A DNA stretch of 6,851 bases, from the NCBI GenBank assembly GCA_030452025.1, contig JAKDNC010000194.1, positions 1-6,851 of the forward strand, read 5' to 3'. This DNA comes from Nocardioides sp. Lineage in GTDB: Bacteria; Actinomycetota; Actinomycetes; Propionibacteriales; Nocardioidaceae. The position numbers were made by a program, and so were the translations under genes. A model generated the notes under the pieces. The model did no database searches. It worked only from the letters and a program-made list of their open reading frames with translations, and was not told the DNA's origin. Shown here in pieces: positions 1-6,157 of this stretch. Position 1 is the stretch's first letter, and the number at the start of each line of letters is the position of its first letter.

Positions 1-435
1 GTCGATGGCGATGTCGCCGATGCTGAGCATCTCGGGCTCGGCACCGTCGAAGCGACGGACCCGCGCCCGGATGCGGGCCACGAGCTCCTTGGGCTTGAAC
101 GGCTTGACGACGTAGTCGTCGGCACCGGACTCGAGTCCGACGACGACGTCGATGGTGTCGCTCTTGGCGGTCAGCATCACGATCGGGACGCCGGACTCGG
201 CGCGCACCTCCCGGCAGACGTCGATGCCATCCTTGCCTGGCAGCATCAGGTCCAGCAGGAGGACGTCGGGGTCGTACTCGCGGAACACCTCGAGTGCCTT
301 GTCCCCTCGGGCGCACACCCGCGAGTCGAAGCCTTCCTGACGCAGGACGATCGTGAGCATCTCGGCCAGGGACGGGTCATCGTCGACGACGAGGACCCGT
401 CCCTTGAAACCGGAATCCGATGCTGGCCCAGTCAT
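1..435 (-). CDS. mtrA: Response regulator MtrA, N-terminal part (gene runs off the left edge)
   Basis: DNA-binding response regulator of the OmpR/PhoB family, normally paired with the sensor kinase MtrB and controlling cell-division and cell-envelope genes in actinobacteria. The 145 visible codons contain the whole receiver domain (about residues 13-125). Seen directly are the acidic triad D18-D20, the phospho-acceptor D62 in LLLDLMLPG, the switch threonine T89 in MLTAK, and K111 in VKPFKPKE. The stretch SLAEMLTIVLR and the GLESGADDY segment are very close to Mycobacterium tuberculosis MtrA as I recall it. The C-terminal winged helix lies beyond the edge. The start is ATG at 435. The upstream GGGCAGG is nearly adjacent to the ATG, so the ribosome site is weak. 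Only 10 bp separate it from the ahcY stop, with no room for a promoter in the gap, so transcription from ahcY, or from a promoter inside ahcY, is likely. Confidence 0.95.
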   Translation of the reverse strand, partial: MTGPASDSGFKGRVLVVDDDPSLAEMLTIVLRQEGFDSRVCARGDKALEVFREYDPDVLLLDLMLPGKDGIDVCREVRAESGVPIVMLTAKSDTIDVVVGLESGADDYVVKPFKPKELVARIRARVRRFDGAEPEMLSIGDIAID

Positions 436-445
436 GCCTGCCCGC

Positions 446-1876
446 TCAGTAGCGGTACTGCTCCGACTTGTACGGGCCGGCGACGGGGATGCCCAGGTAG
501 GAGGCCTGCTCGTCGGTCAGCGTCGTGAGGTTCACGCCCAGGGCGCCGAGGTGCATCCGCGCGACCTCCTCGTCGAGGTGCTTGGGCAGCACGTAGACGT
601 CGGTGGGGTACTCCTCGAGTTTGGTGAAGAGCTCGATCTGGGCCAACACCTGGTTGGTGAACGAGTTCGACATGACGAACGACGGGTGGCCGGTCGCGTT
701 GCCGAGGTTCAGCAGGCGACCCTCGGAGAGGATGATCACCGAGTGGCCGTCGGGGAAGGTGAAGGTGTCGACCTGCGGCTTGACCGTCTTGCGGACGATG
801 CCGGGCCAGCCCTCCAGCCCGGCCATGTCGATCTCGTTGTCGAAGTGACCGATGTTCCCGACGATGGCCTGGTGCTTCATGCGGCTCATCTGGTCGGCGG
901 TCACGACACCCTTGTTGCCGGTGGTGGTGATGATGATGTCGGCCACACCGAGGACGTCCTCGAGGGTCGAGACCTGGTAGCCGTCCATGGCCGCCTGGAG
1001 CGCGCAGATCGGGTCGATCTCAGTGATGATCACCCGTGCACCCTGGCCGCGCAGCGACTCCGCGGAGCCCTTGCCGACGTCGCCGTAGCCACAGATCACG
1101 GCAACCTTGCCGCCGATCAGGACGTCGGTGGCACGGTTGATGCCGTCGACCAGCGAGTGGCGGCAGCCGTACTTGTTGTCGAACTTGGACTTGGTGACCG
1201 AGTCGTTGACGTTGATGGCCGGGAAGAGCAGGGAGCCTTCCTTCATCATTTCGTAGAGACGGTGGACACCAGTGGTGGTCTCCTCGGTGACGCCCTTGAT
1301 CTCGCCGGCAACCCGGGTCCAGCGATCCTTGCTCTCGGCGAGCGAGGCGATGAGCGCGTCGAAGACGACCTTCTGCTCGTGGCTCTCGGCGGTGGTCGGG
1401 TCGGGGGCCTGACCGGTCTTCTCCATCTCGACACCGCTGTGGATGAACAGGGTCGCGTCGCCACCGTCGTCGAGGATCATGTTGGCGAACTTGCCGTCGG
1501 GCCAGTTCAGGATCTGCTGGGTGCACCACCAGTACTCCTCCAGCGTCTCGCCCTTCCAGGCGAAGACCGGGATGCCGGCAGGCGCCTCGGGAGTGCCATC
1601 CGGACCGACCGCGACGGCCGCAGCGGCGTGGTCCTGGGTGGAGAAGATGTTGCAGGAGGCCCAGCGGACCTCGGCGCCGAGAGCGACGAGGGTCTCGATC
1701 AGCACGGCCGTCTGGATCGTCATGTGCAGTGAACCGGCGATGCGGGCACCGGCAAGGGGCTTGGCGTTGCCGTAACGCTCGCGCATCGCCATCAGCCCGG
1801 GCATCTCGTGCTCAGCCAGGTCGATCTCGGTGCGACCGTAGTCGGCGAGCGTCAGGTCTGCGACCTTGTAATCCAT
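446..1876 (-). CDS. ahcY: S-adenosyl-L-homocysteine hydrolase (adenosylhomocysteinase)
   Basis: Cytosolic NAD-dependent enzyme that reversibly splits S-adenosylhomocysteine into adenosine and homocysteine, relieving product inhibition of methyltransferases in the activated-methyl cycle. The 476-residue protein is complete. Visible motifs are SCNIFSTQDH (74-83), the substrate segment EETTTG (198-203), catalytic K229 and D233 in TKSKFD, C238 at the position of human C195, the NAD-binding GYGDVG (263-268), NIGHFDNEID (341-350), SEGRLLNLGNATGHPSF (384-400) and the C-terminal K470/Y474 that close the NAD site of the partner subunit. An extra segment around residues 150-190 resembles the insertion seen in mycobacterial enzymes. 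The ATG at 1876 has a GAGGA ribosome site (1884-1888) 7 nt upstream and fits the family start. It follows the DUF808 gene after 120 bp that hold its own probable promoter. Confidence 0.97.
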   Translation of the reverse strand: MDYKVADLTLADYGRTEIDLAEHEMPGLMAMRERYGNAKPLAGARIAGSLHMTIQTAVLIETLVALGAEVRWASCNIFSTQDHAAAAVAVGPDGTPEAPAGIPVFAWKGETLEEYWWCTQQILNWPDGKFANMILDDGGDATLFIHSGVEMEKTGQAPDPTTAESHEQKVVFDALIASLAESKDRWTRVAGEIKGVTEETTTGVHRLYEMMKEGSLLFPAINVNDSVTKSKFDNKYGCRHSLVDGINRATDVLIGGKVAVICGYGDVGKGSAESLRGQGARVIITEIDPICALQAAMDGYQVSTLEDVLGVADIIITTTGNKGVVTADQMSRMKHQAIVGNIGHFDNEIDMAGLEGWPGIVRKTVKPQVDTFTFPDGHSVIILSEGRLLNLGNATGHPSFVMSNSFTNQVLAQIELFTKLEEYPTDVYVLPKHLDEEVARMHLGALGVNLTTLTDEQASYLGIPVAGPYKSEQYRY

Positions 1877-1955
1877 CGAATAGTCCTCAGGGTGTGCGAT
1901 TGGGACCGCGGCTGCATCTGCAACTCTTCGGGATCTCCCGCGCGGACCATGGGCC

Positions 1956-1961
1956 AGCCTA
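1956..1961 (-). promoter_or_regulatory. Probable ahcY promoter -10 element (TAGGCT)
   Basis: On the minus strand TAGGCT fits the actinobacterial -10 pattern TANNNT. With its last T as -7 the transcript would start at 1949-1950, giving a leader of about 73 nt that carries the GAGGA ribosome site of ahcY. No good -35 is seen; CTGTGA lies 17 bp upstream. The 120-bp gap (1877-1996) also has two short inverted repeats within the predicted leader, TGCA-TC-TGCA (1913-1922) and CGGGA-TC-TCCCG (1929-1940). I see no SAH riboswitch consensus here. The identical hexamer occurs before two other genes in the window. Confidence 0.4.
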
Positions 1962-1996
1962 CAAGCGGGTGCGCGTCGTCACAGAATCTTCGCAAG

Positions 1997-3061
1997 TCAT
2001 GACTGTTGATCCTGTTGGCCGTCACTGGGCTCACCACTGGGCTCACCACTGGGCTCACCACTGTGCTCACCACTGGGCTCACCACTGTGCTCACCACTGT
2101 GCTCACCACTGTGCTCACCACTGTGCTCACCACTGTGGCCGAGCGGCAGGACGTGCACGATCCCGGCCACGACAGTGCCCGCCACGAGGCCCACCACGGC
2201 CGAGGCCGCGGTGTTGGCCAACCACCCGAGCGCCGCGCCGATCCCGGCAACCGCGTCGTGCACCGCGCGCTCCGCGTGATGGACCAGCGCATAGGGTCCG
2301 TGCCAGCCGAGATCGTCGACGCCGACGAGGAGGATGTGGCCGCCCACCCAGAGCATGGCGACGGTCCCGACGGCCCCGATCACCGCGAGCAGCCCCGGCA
2401 TCGCCTTGACCAGGCCGCGGCCGACCTTCTTGGCGAACGCCGAGCTGCGCCGGGTGAGGCCGACCCCGATGTCGTCGATCTTCACGATCAGTCCGACCAC
2501 GCCGTAGACCAGCGCGGTGATGGCAAGGGCCACGACGACCAGGATGATCGCCCGGCTCAGCAGCGGCTGGTCGGCGACCTCGTTGAGGGAGATCACCATG
2601 ATCTCGGCGGAGAGGATCAGGTCGGTCCGGATCGCTCCGGCCACCATTCGCGTCTCCTGCTCGGGACTGATCTCCCTGCTGACCTGGGAGGCCTGCTTCT
2701 GGTGACCGGCGAACTTCCCGATGATCTTCTCGGCTCCCTCGAAGCAGAGGAAGGTCCCGCCGGCCATCAGAATCGGAGTCAGCAGCCACGGCAGGAACTG
2801 GCTGAGGATCAGCGCGACCGGAAGGATGATCAGCAGCTTGTTGCGCAGTGATCCAATCGCGATCTTCTTGATCATCGGCAGCTCGCGCTCGGCCGCAACG
2901 CCCTGGACGTACTGCGGAGTGACCGCGGTGTCGTCGACGACCACGCCGGCTGCCTTGGCGCCCGCGCGCCCCGCGGCCGCCCCCACGTCGTCGACCGACG
3001 CCGCGGCGACCCGGGCCAGTGCCGCCACGTCGTCGAGCAACGCGAAGAGTCCTCCGCTCAT
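1997..3061 (-). CDS. DUF808 (YedI-like) integral membrane protein with a repetitive C-terminal tail
   Basis: Inner-membrane protein of the DUF808 family, related to E. coli YedI; the function is unknown. The predicted product is 354 residues, against about 300 for E. coli YedI. It opens with MSGGLFALLDDVAALA, the typical family start, followed by KAAGVVVDDTAVTPQYV (36-52). Hydrophobic segments lie at about 74-105, 168-194, 223-248 and 280-305. The conserved GAIRTDLILSAEI falls at 142-154. Residues 309-344 are nine copies of [H/P]SGE encoded by a 12-bp tandem repeat, then a polar end; this tail explains most of the extra length. I chose ATG 3061 over the longer frame from 3181 because GGAG lies 8 nt upstream, the family begins here, and the longer start would overlap the previous gene and add a low-complexity Ala-Asp run. 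No -10 element is seen in the 67-bp gap upstream, so co-transcription with the SIS-like gene is likely. Confidence 0.92.
   Translation of the reverse strand: MSGGLFALLDDVAALARVAAASVDDVGAAAGRAGAKAAGVVVDDTAVTPQYVQGVAAERELPMIKKIAIGSLRNKLLIILPVALILSQFLPWLLTPILMAGGTFLCFEGAEKIIGKFAGHQKQASQVSREISPEQETRMVAGAIRTDLILSAEIMVISLNEVADQPLLSRAIILVVVALAITALVYGVVGLIVKIDDIGVGLTRRSSAFAKKVGRGLVKAMPGLLAVIGAVGTVAMLWVGGHILLVGVDDLGWHGPYALVHHAERAVHDAVAGIGAALGWLANTAASAVVGLVAGTVVAGIVHVLPLGHSGEHSGEHSGEHSGEHSGEPSGEHSGEPSGEPSGEPSDGQQDQQS
2029..2136. repeat. 12-bp tandem repeat, nine copies, coding (minisatellite)
   Basis: Nine head-to-tail copies of GCTCACCACTGK (plus strand) occur with no indels. A degenerate copy follows on the low-coordinate side (2017-2028). 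The only variable base is the last one, T or G. In ascending order the copies read G, G, T, G, T, T, T, T, T. On the coding (minus) strand this base switches one codon between CAC (His) and CCC (Pro), so the DUF808 tail is a mixture of HSGE and PSGE units. Because 12 is a multiple of 3, copy-number change keeps the frame. Confidence 0.97.
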
Positions 3062-3069
3062 AGCCCCAG

Positions 3070-3073
3070 CTCC
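3070..3073 (-). promoter_or_regulatory. Ribosome binding site that decides the DUF808 gene start
   Basis: GGAG on the minus strand, 8 nt before the ATG at 3061. It supports the family-consistent start MSGGLFALLDD over in-frame ATGs at 3169 and 3181, which lie inside the end of the preceding gene. A hexanucleotide tandem repeat begins one base upstream of it. Confidence 0.7.
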
Positions 3074-3074
3074 A

Positions 3075-3100
3075 GCGTCGGCGTCGGCGTCGGCGTCGGC
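3075..3100. repeat. Hexanucleotide tandem repeat (GCGTCG, four copies plus two bases)
   Basis: Four perfect copies of GCGTCG (plus strand) followed by GC, lying entirely in the 67-bp gap between the SIS-like gene and the DUF808 gene. On the minus strand it reads CGACGC repeated and abuts the GGAG ribosome site. It would encode alternating Ala-Asp if the longer DUF808 frame were translated. GCGTCG is a common hexamer in GC-rich genomes, so short runs can arise by chance or slippage. Confidence 0.9.
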
Positions 3101-3128
3101 ACCCTCATGGCCCTGGCGACAGAGCAGC

Positions 3129-4157
3129 TCAATTCGGGACGAGACCGAGTTGGAGGTACGCCGCCGCATACTTCCCGGCAAGGTGCAGCGAGGCGTAGCG
3201 GCTCACTTCACTCCGGGCGTCCGTGGTCACCGACTCCACCCGGATGCCGCGGCTTTCCGCGACCGACCGGAGCCGACCACGTTGTTCGCGCACCACCGGG
3301 TCGTCGACACCGTCGTCGAGGACCAGCAGCACCGGCCGCGCCGCACCGCTGTCCTCGGAGAACGGGTCGTCGAAGACGTCGCGCGGTGGCGTCGCCTCGA
3401 GCACCGGCAGCAGGTGCTCGACGTCCTCGGCCAGCGCGGTCCGCCCGGTGGCACGACGGATGGACTCAGCCACCCGGCGCGCGGCACGCGCCGCGAGCAC
3501 CGATCCGCCCCAGACGACCGGGGTGCTGTCGGCCAGCGCGATGGCCAGCATTTTTGCCGGATTCACGGCCAGGTCCCGGTGTGGTGAGCTGGCGACGGCC
3601 ACGTCGTCGAGAGCCCTGGAGACCTCCTCGGCGTCGCCGGGAGGTCCCAGGTCCAGCCGGTTGAGGTAGTCCAGCATGACCACCGCGGTCGCGAGCTGGT
3701 CACCGGAGTCGGTCGGGAGAAGCGTGGTCCAGCGGCCGGCGGCGTGCTCGGCGACCATCGAGTCGGGCGGACATGCCACCGCGACCTCGCAGCCACGGCG
3801 TAGCGCTTCTGCGACGGCCGAGGCAGACGTCGAGTCCGACCTGTCGGGGGCCAGGATCACGACCAGGTCCAGGCTCCCCGCCCAGCCTGGTAGGCCGGAC
3901 CCCGGCCATGCCACGAACGGCACGGGACACCACGGTTCGAGCACCGCCCGCAGGAGTCGGGAGTCAGGGCCGGCCGCGATCACCGCACGCGGGCGCGAGT
4001 CCTGGTTGCGGACCAGCCCCGCCTCGACCGCCTCGGCAGCGTCGGAGGCCGCCGTTCGGACCCGCGCGCCGGACTCGGCCAGGTTGCGCAGCAGGGCGTC
4101 GCTGGTGGACAGCGCCAACTCGTCGTCGAGCCGGCTCTCATCGAAGTGGTAGCCCAT
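3129..4157 (-). CDS. SIS-domain, phosphoglucose/phosphomannose isomerase-like protein (probably catalytically divergent)
   Basis: Cytosolic 342-residue protein resembling the gene found beside manB in many actinobacteria (Rv3256c-like, as I recall). The fold suggested is two SIS subdomains: residues about 56-150 contain RAVIAAGPDSRLLRA and DLVVILAPDRSDSTS, the latter at the usual position of the phosphate-loop SGNT motif. Residues about 190-342 match a bacterial PGI/PMI C-terminal domain, with NPAKMLAIALADSTPVVWG (199-217) and a final RYASLHLAGKYAAAYLQLG (320-338). I do not see the NEN or HNE motifs that carry the catalytic Glu and His in active bifunctional PGI/PMI enzymes, so enzymatic activity is doubtful and a sugar-phosphate-binding or regulatory role is possible. 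The ATG at 4157 has GGAGA (4163-4167) about 6 nt upstream. It lies 13 bp after the Trm112 stop, in one operon with manB. Confidence 0.85.
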   Translation of the reverse strand: MGYHFDESRLDDELALSTSDALLRNLAESGARVRTAASDAAEAVEAGLVRNQDSRPRAVIAAGPDSRLLRAVLEPWCPVPFVAWPGSGLPGWAGSLDLVVILAPDRSDSTSASAVAEALRRGCEVAVACPPDSMVAEHAAGRWTTLLPTDSGDQLATAVVMLDYLNRLDLGPPGDAEEVSRALDDVAVASSPHRDLAVNPAKMLAIALADSTPVVWGGSVLAARAARRVAESIRRATGRTALAEDVEHLLPVLEATPPRDVFDDPFSEDSGAARPVLLVLDDGVDDPVVREQRGRLRSVAESRGIRVESVTTDARSEVSRYASLHLAGKYAAAYLQLGLVPN

Positions 4158-4170
4158 CGCGGTCTCCGGC

Positions 4171-4335
4171 TCAGGCCGGCTTGCGCGCCTCGTCGACGAG
4201 CAGGACGGGAATGTCGTCGCGAACCGGGTAGGCCAGCCCGCAGCCCGTGCACACGAGCTCCTCCCCCGTCACCTCAAGGGTGGCGTGGCAGTCGGGGCAG
4301 GCGATGATTTCGAGCAGGGCCGGGTCAAGCTTCAC
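4171..4335 (-). CDS. Trm112 family small zinc-binding protein
   Basis: A 54-residue protein read directly from the sequence. It begins MKLDPALLEIIACPDC and ends LLVDEARKPA. C13/C16 (CPDC) and C29/C32 (CTGC) form a zinc-ribbon-like four-cysteine site, and GLAYPVRDDIPVLL (33-46) is the family signature. In eukaryotes and archaea Trm112 binds and activates SAM-dependent methyltransferases acting on tRNA, rRNA and release factor; the bacterial short forms have no firmly assigned role. The start is GTG at 4335, overlapping the manB stop as GTGA (4 bp), with a strong AGGAG (4342-4346) 6 nt upstream. This predicts translational coupling to manB. The next gene starts 13 bp after its stop. Confidence 0.93.
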   Translation of the reverse strand: MKLDPALLEIIACPDCHATLEVTGEELVCTGCGLAYPVRDDIPVLLVDEARKPA

Positions 4336-5702
4336 TGGTCTCTCCTGATCACGGTGAGTGCGTCGTCACGGACGGCGGCCATGGTGGCCTCATCCTTGCC
4401 CTCGGCATTGAGCCGGAGCAATGGTTCGGTGTTGGAGGCACGGACGTTGAACCACCAGTCGTCGTGCTCGAAGGTGAGCCCGTCGAGATGGTCGACCGAG
4501 ACGCCCGTCCCGTCGACGTACGTCTTCTCGAGCTCGGCCAGAACGGCGCCCTGGTCGGAGACGGTCGAGTTGATCTCGCCCGAGGCCGTGAACCGGATGT
4601 ACTCGGCCAACAACGCCGAGAGCGGCTGGTCGGTCTCAGCCAGGGCGGCCAGGGCATGCAGCGCGGCGAGCATGCCGGAGTCGGCTCGCCAGAAGTCGCG
4701 GAAGTAGAAGTGGCCACTGTGCTCACCCCCGAAGATCGCGCCGGTTCGGGCCATCTCGGCCTTGATGTACGAATGGCCGACGCGGGTGCGAACGGGGCTG
4801 CCGCCGAGCTCGGTGACGATCTGCGGGACCGACCGGGAGGTGATCAGGTTGTGGATGACCACAGACCCCGGCTCACGGGCCAGCTCCCGGGCGGCGATCA
4901 GGCCGGTCAGGGTGGACGGCGAAACGAGCTCGCCGCGCTCGTCGACCAGGAAACAGCGGTCGGCGTCGCCGTCGAAGGCCAGCCCGATGTCGGCCTTCTC
5001 GGAGCGGACCTTCGCCTGCAGGTCGACCAGGTTGGCAGGCTCGATCGGGTTGGCCTCGTGGTGGGGGAAGGTCCCGTCGAGCTCGAAGTACATCGGGACC
5101 ACGTCGATGTTGTCGACTCGGCCGAAGACAGCGGGAGCGGTCAGGCCCGCCATCCCGTTTCCGGCGTCGATGACCACCTTGAGCGGGCGACCCTCGACCG
5201 GTGCGAGCGAAAGCAGGTGAGCGGCGTAGTCGGCCAGCACGTCCTGCTCGGTGATGACTCCGCTCCGATCCCCGACGACCTCGGTGGCCACCAGGTCACG
5301 GATCTCGGCGAGACCAGTGTCCAGGCCGATCGGGCGGGCCCCCGCATGACACATCTTGATGCCGTTGTACTGCGCAGGGTTGTGGCTTGCGGTGAACATC
5401 ACGCCGGGGTGGTCCAGATGCCCGGAGGCGAAGTAGAGCTGGTCGGTCGACGCGAGCCCGATCAGCACGACGTCGGCTCCGGCGCGAGCGGCTCCCTCAG
5501 CGAAGGCACGCGACAGTCCCGGCGACGACGGCCGCATGTCGTGACCGACCACGACAGTGGGGGCGCCGGTGACCTGGACGAACGCACCGCCGACCCGTCG
5601 GGCCAGCTCCTCGTCGATCTGGTCGCCGACCGTGCCACGGACGTCGTACGCCTTGAAGATGGTGTGAAGGTTGGCCGGGTCGAGCGTGGGCGTTTCAGGC
5701 AT
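4332..5702 (-). CDS. manB: Phosphomannomutase / phosphoglucomutase (ManB, PmmA-like)
   Basis: Cytosolic alpha-D-phosphohexomutase interconverting the 6- and 1-phosphates of mannose and probably glucose, feeding GDP-mannose and cell-wall glycan synthesis. The 456 residues have all four domain signatures: FKAYDVRG near the start (16-23), the phosphoserine loop TASHNP with S106, the magnesium loop DGDADR (244-249), the sugar-binding GGEHSG (325-330) and the phosphate-binding RASNTEPLLR (421-430). Length and motifs are normal, so it should be active. ATG 5702 is the first possible start: the frame meets a TAG at 5712-5714. There is no Shine-Dalgarno sequence, while a TAGGCT element lies at exactly leaderless spacing. 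It heads the manB / Trm112 / SIS operon, with 37 bp to the DUF3499 gene upstream. Substrate preference cannot be read from sequence. Confidence 0.95.
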   Translation of the reverse strand: MPETPTLDPANLHTIFKAYDVRGTVGDQIDEELARRVGGAFVQVTGAPTVVVGHDMRPSSPGLSRAFAEGAARAGADVVLIGLASTDQLYFASGHLDHPGVMFTASHNPAQYNGIKMCHAGARPIGLDTGLAEIRDLVATEVVGDRSGVITEQDVLADYAAHLLSLAPVEGRPLKVVIDAGNGMAGLTAPAVFGRVDNIDVVPMYFELDGTFPHHEANPIEPANLVDLQAKVRSEKADIGLAFDGDADRCFLVDERGELVSPSTLTGLIAARELAREPGSVVIHNLITSRSVPQIVTELGGSPVRTRVGHSYIKAEMARTGAIFGGEHSGHFYFRDFWRADSGMLAALHALAALAETDQPLSALLAEYIRFTASGEINSTVSDQGAVLAELEKTYVDGTGVSVDHLDGLTFEHDDWWFNVRASNTEPLLRLNAEGKDEATMAAVRDDALTVIRRDQ

Positions 5703-5708
5703 GACAGG

Positions 5709-5714
5709 AGCCTA
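5709..5714 (-). promoter_or_regulatory. Probable manB promoter -10 element, leaderless spacing
   Basis: Minus-strand TAGGCT followed by exactly six bases and then the ATG of manB, which puts the final T at -7 if transcription starts at the A of the ATG. The gene has no Shine-Dalgarno sequence. The TAG of the element is also an in-frame stop before the ATG. No clear -35 is present, which is common for this promoter class in actinobacteria. Confidence 0.5.
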
Positions 5715-5739
5715 GACGAACCGGGCAGGTCACCGGCAG

Positions 5740-6114
5740 TCAGTCGTTGGACAGGACGCGCAGGTGACCGCGTCGAGTCGTCTCGCGACCGGTCTCCTGG
5801 TCCGGGGAGCCGACCGCCGCCGGCTGCTCCCGCGCAGGCACCGGTCGGGCCGCCTCGCGGACCGCGTCGGCCAGGGCGAGGAGGTCATCGCCGGAGGGGC
5901 CCTCGTCGGCCGGGTCGTTGGCCAGGCGCATGACCTCCCAGCCACGAGGAGCGCTGAGCTGCTGACTGTGCTGCTCGCACAGGTCGTAGGCGTGGGGCTC
6001 GGCGTAGGTCGCGAGGGGGCCCAGCACGGCGGTCCTGTCGGCGTAGACGTAGGTCAGCGTGCGGACGGCGGTGCGGCCACATGCAGTACGCGAACAACGA
6101 CGTGCTGGATTCAC
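5740..6114 (-). CDS. DUF3499 domain protein
   Basis: A 124-residue protein of the actinobacterial DUF3499 family (Rv3258c-like, as I recall), of unknown function. The conserved core is residues 5-64: RRCSRTACGR, LTYVYADRTAVLGPLATYAE, then YDLCEQHSQQL and PRGWEVMRL. C7, C12, C46 and H49 are placed like a zinc site, which is inference. Residues 65-124 are low-complexity, charged and probably disordered. The start is GTG at 6114; it is the only ATG or GTG between the in-frame stop TAA (6151-6153) and the conserved core, so it is well constrained. GAGG lies 13 nt upstream, a long spacing, and a TAGCGT -10-like element 7 nt upstream makes a leaderless start possible. It is divergent from the metallopeptidase-family gene and 37 bp ahead of manB. 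Confidence 0.9.
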   Translation of the reverse strand: MNPARRCSRTACGRTAVRTLTYVYADRTAVLGPLATYAEPHAYDLCEQHSQQLSAPRGWEVMRLANDPADEGPSGDDLLALADAVREAARPVPAREQPAAVGSPDQETGRETTRRGHLRVLSND

Positions 6115-6121
6115 GTCGGCG

Positions 6122-6127
6122 ACGCTA
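6122..6127 (-). promoter_or_regulatory. Possible -10 element for the DUF3499 gene (TAGCGT)
   Basis: Minus-strand TAGCGT fits TANNNT and ends 7 bases before the GTG start at 6114, one base longer than the ideal leaderless spacing. It lies in a 49-bp divergent gap shared with the plus-strand element at 6152-6157. No clear -35 is seen; the expected position falls beside the opposing -10. Confidence 0.3.
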
Positions 6128-6151
6128 CCTCGCAGCTGACCGGGTGCGGCT

Positions 6152-6157
6152 TAGGCT
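6152..6157 (+). promoter_or_regulatory. Probable -10 element for the metallopeptidase-family gene, leaderless spacing
   Basis: TAGGCT followed by six bases (CGCGGC) and the ATG at 6164, the same arrangement as at manB. The six bases contain no Shine-Dalgarno sequence. The TAG is an in-frame stop immediately before the gene. The expected -35 position (6129-6134, CTCGCA) does not match a consensus. Confidence 0.5.

Noticed and set aside
353..1732. 459-codon plus-strand open frame opposite ahcY and mtrA
   Set aside because: It is antisense to two clearly identified genes, has the Asp/Val/Gly/Arg-rich composition of a GC-rich shadow frame, and shows no family motif.
1877..1996. SAH riboswitch upstream of ahcY
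   Set aside because: I looked for the conserved SAH riboswitch core (GAGGNGCGCUGCGAC-type stretch with a closing AGGCUCGG) and did not find it. The two short inverted repeats there are too small to call a structure; a covariance-model search would settle it.
2029..2136. Short CRISPR-like or regulatory repeat array
   Set aside because: The units are contiguous 12-mers without spacers and lie in frame inside a coding region, so it is a coding minisatellite.
3062..3181. 40-residue N-terminal extension of the DUF808 protein
   Set aside because: It would overlap the SIS-like gene, encodes an Ala-Asp low-complexity run from the hexanucleotide repeat, and is not family-like; ATG 3061 has a good ribosome site.
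4464..5933. 489-codon plus-strand open frame opposite manB and DUF3499
   Set aside because: Shadow of manB, whose catalytic motifs are all intact on the minus strand.
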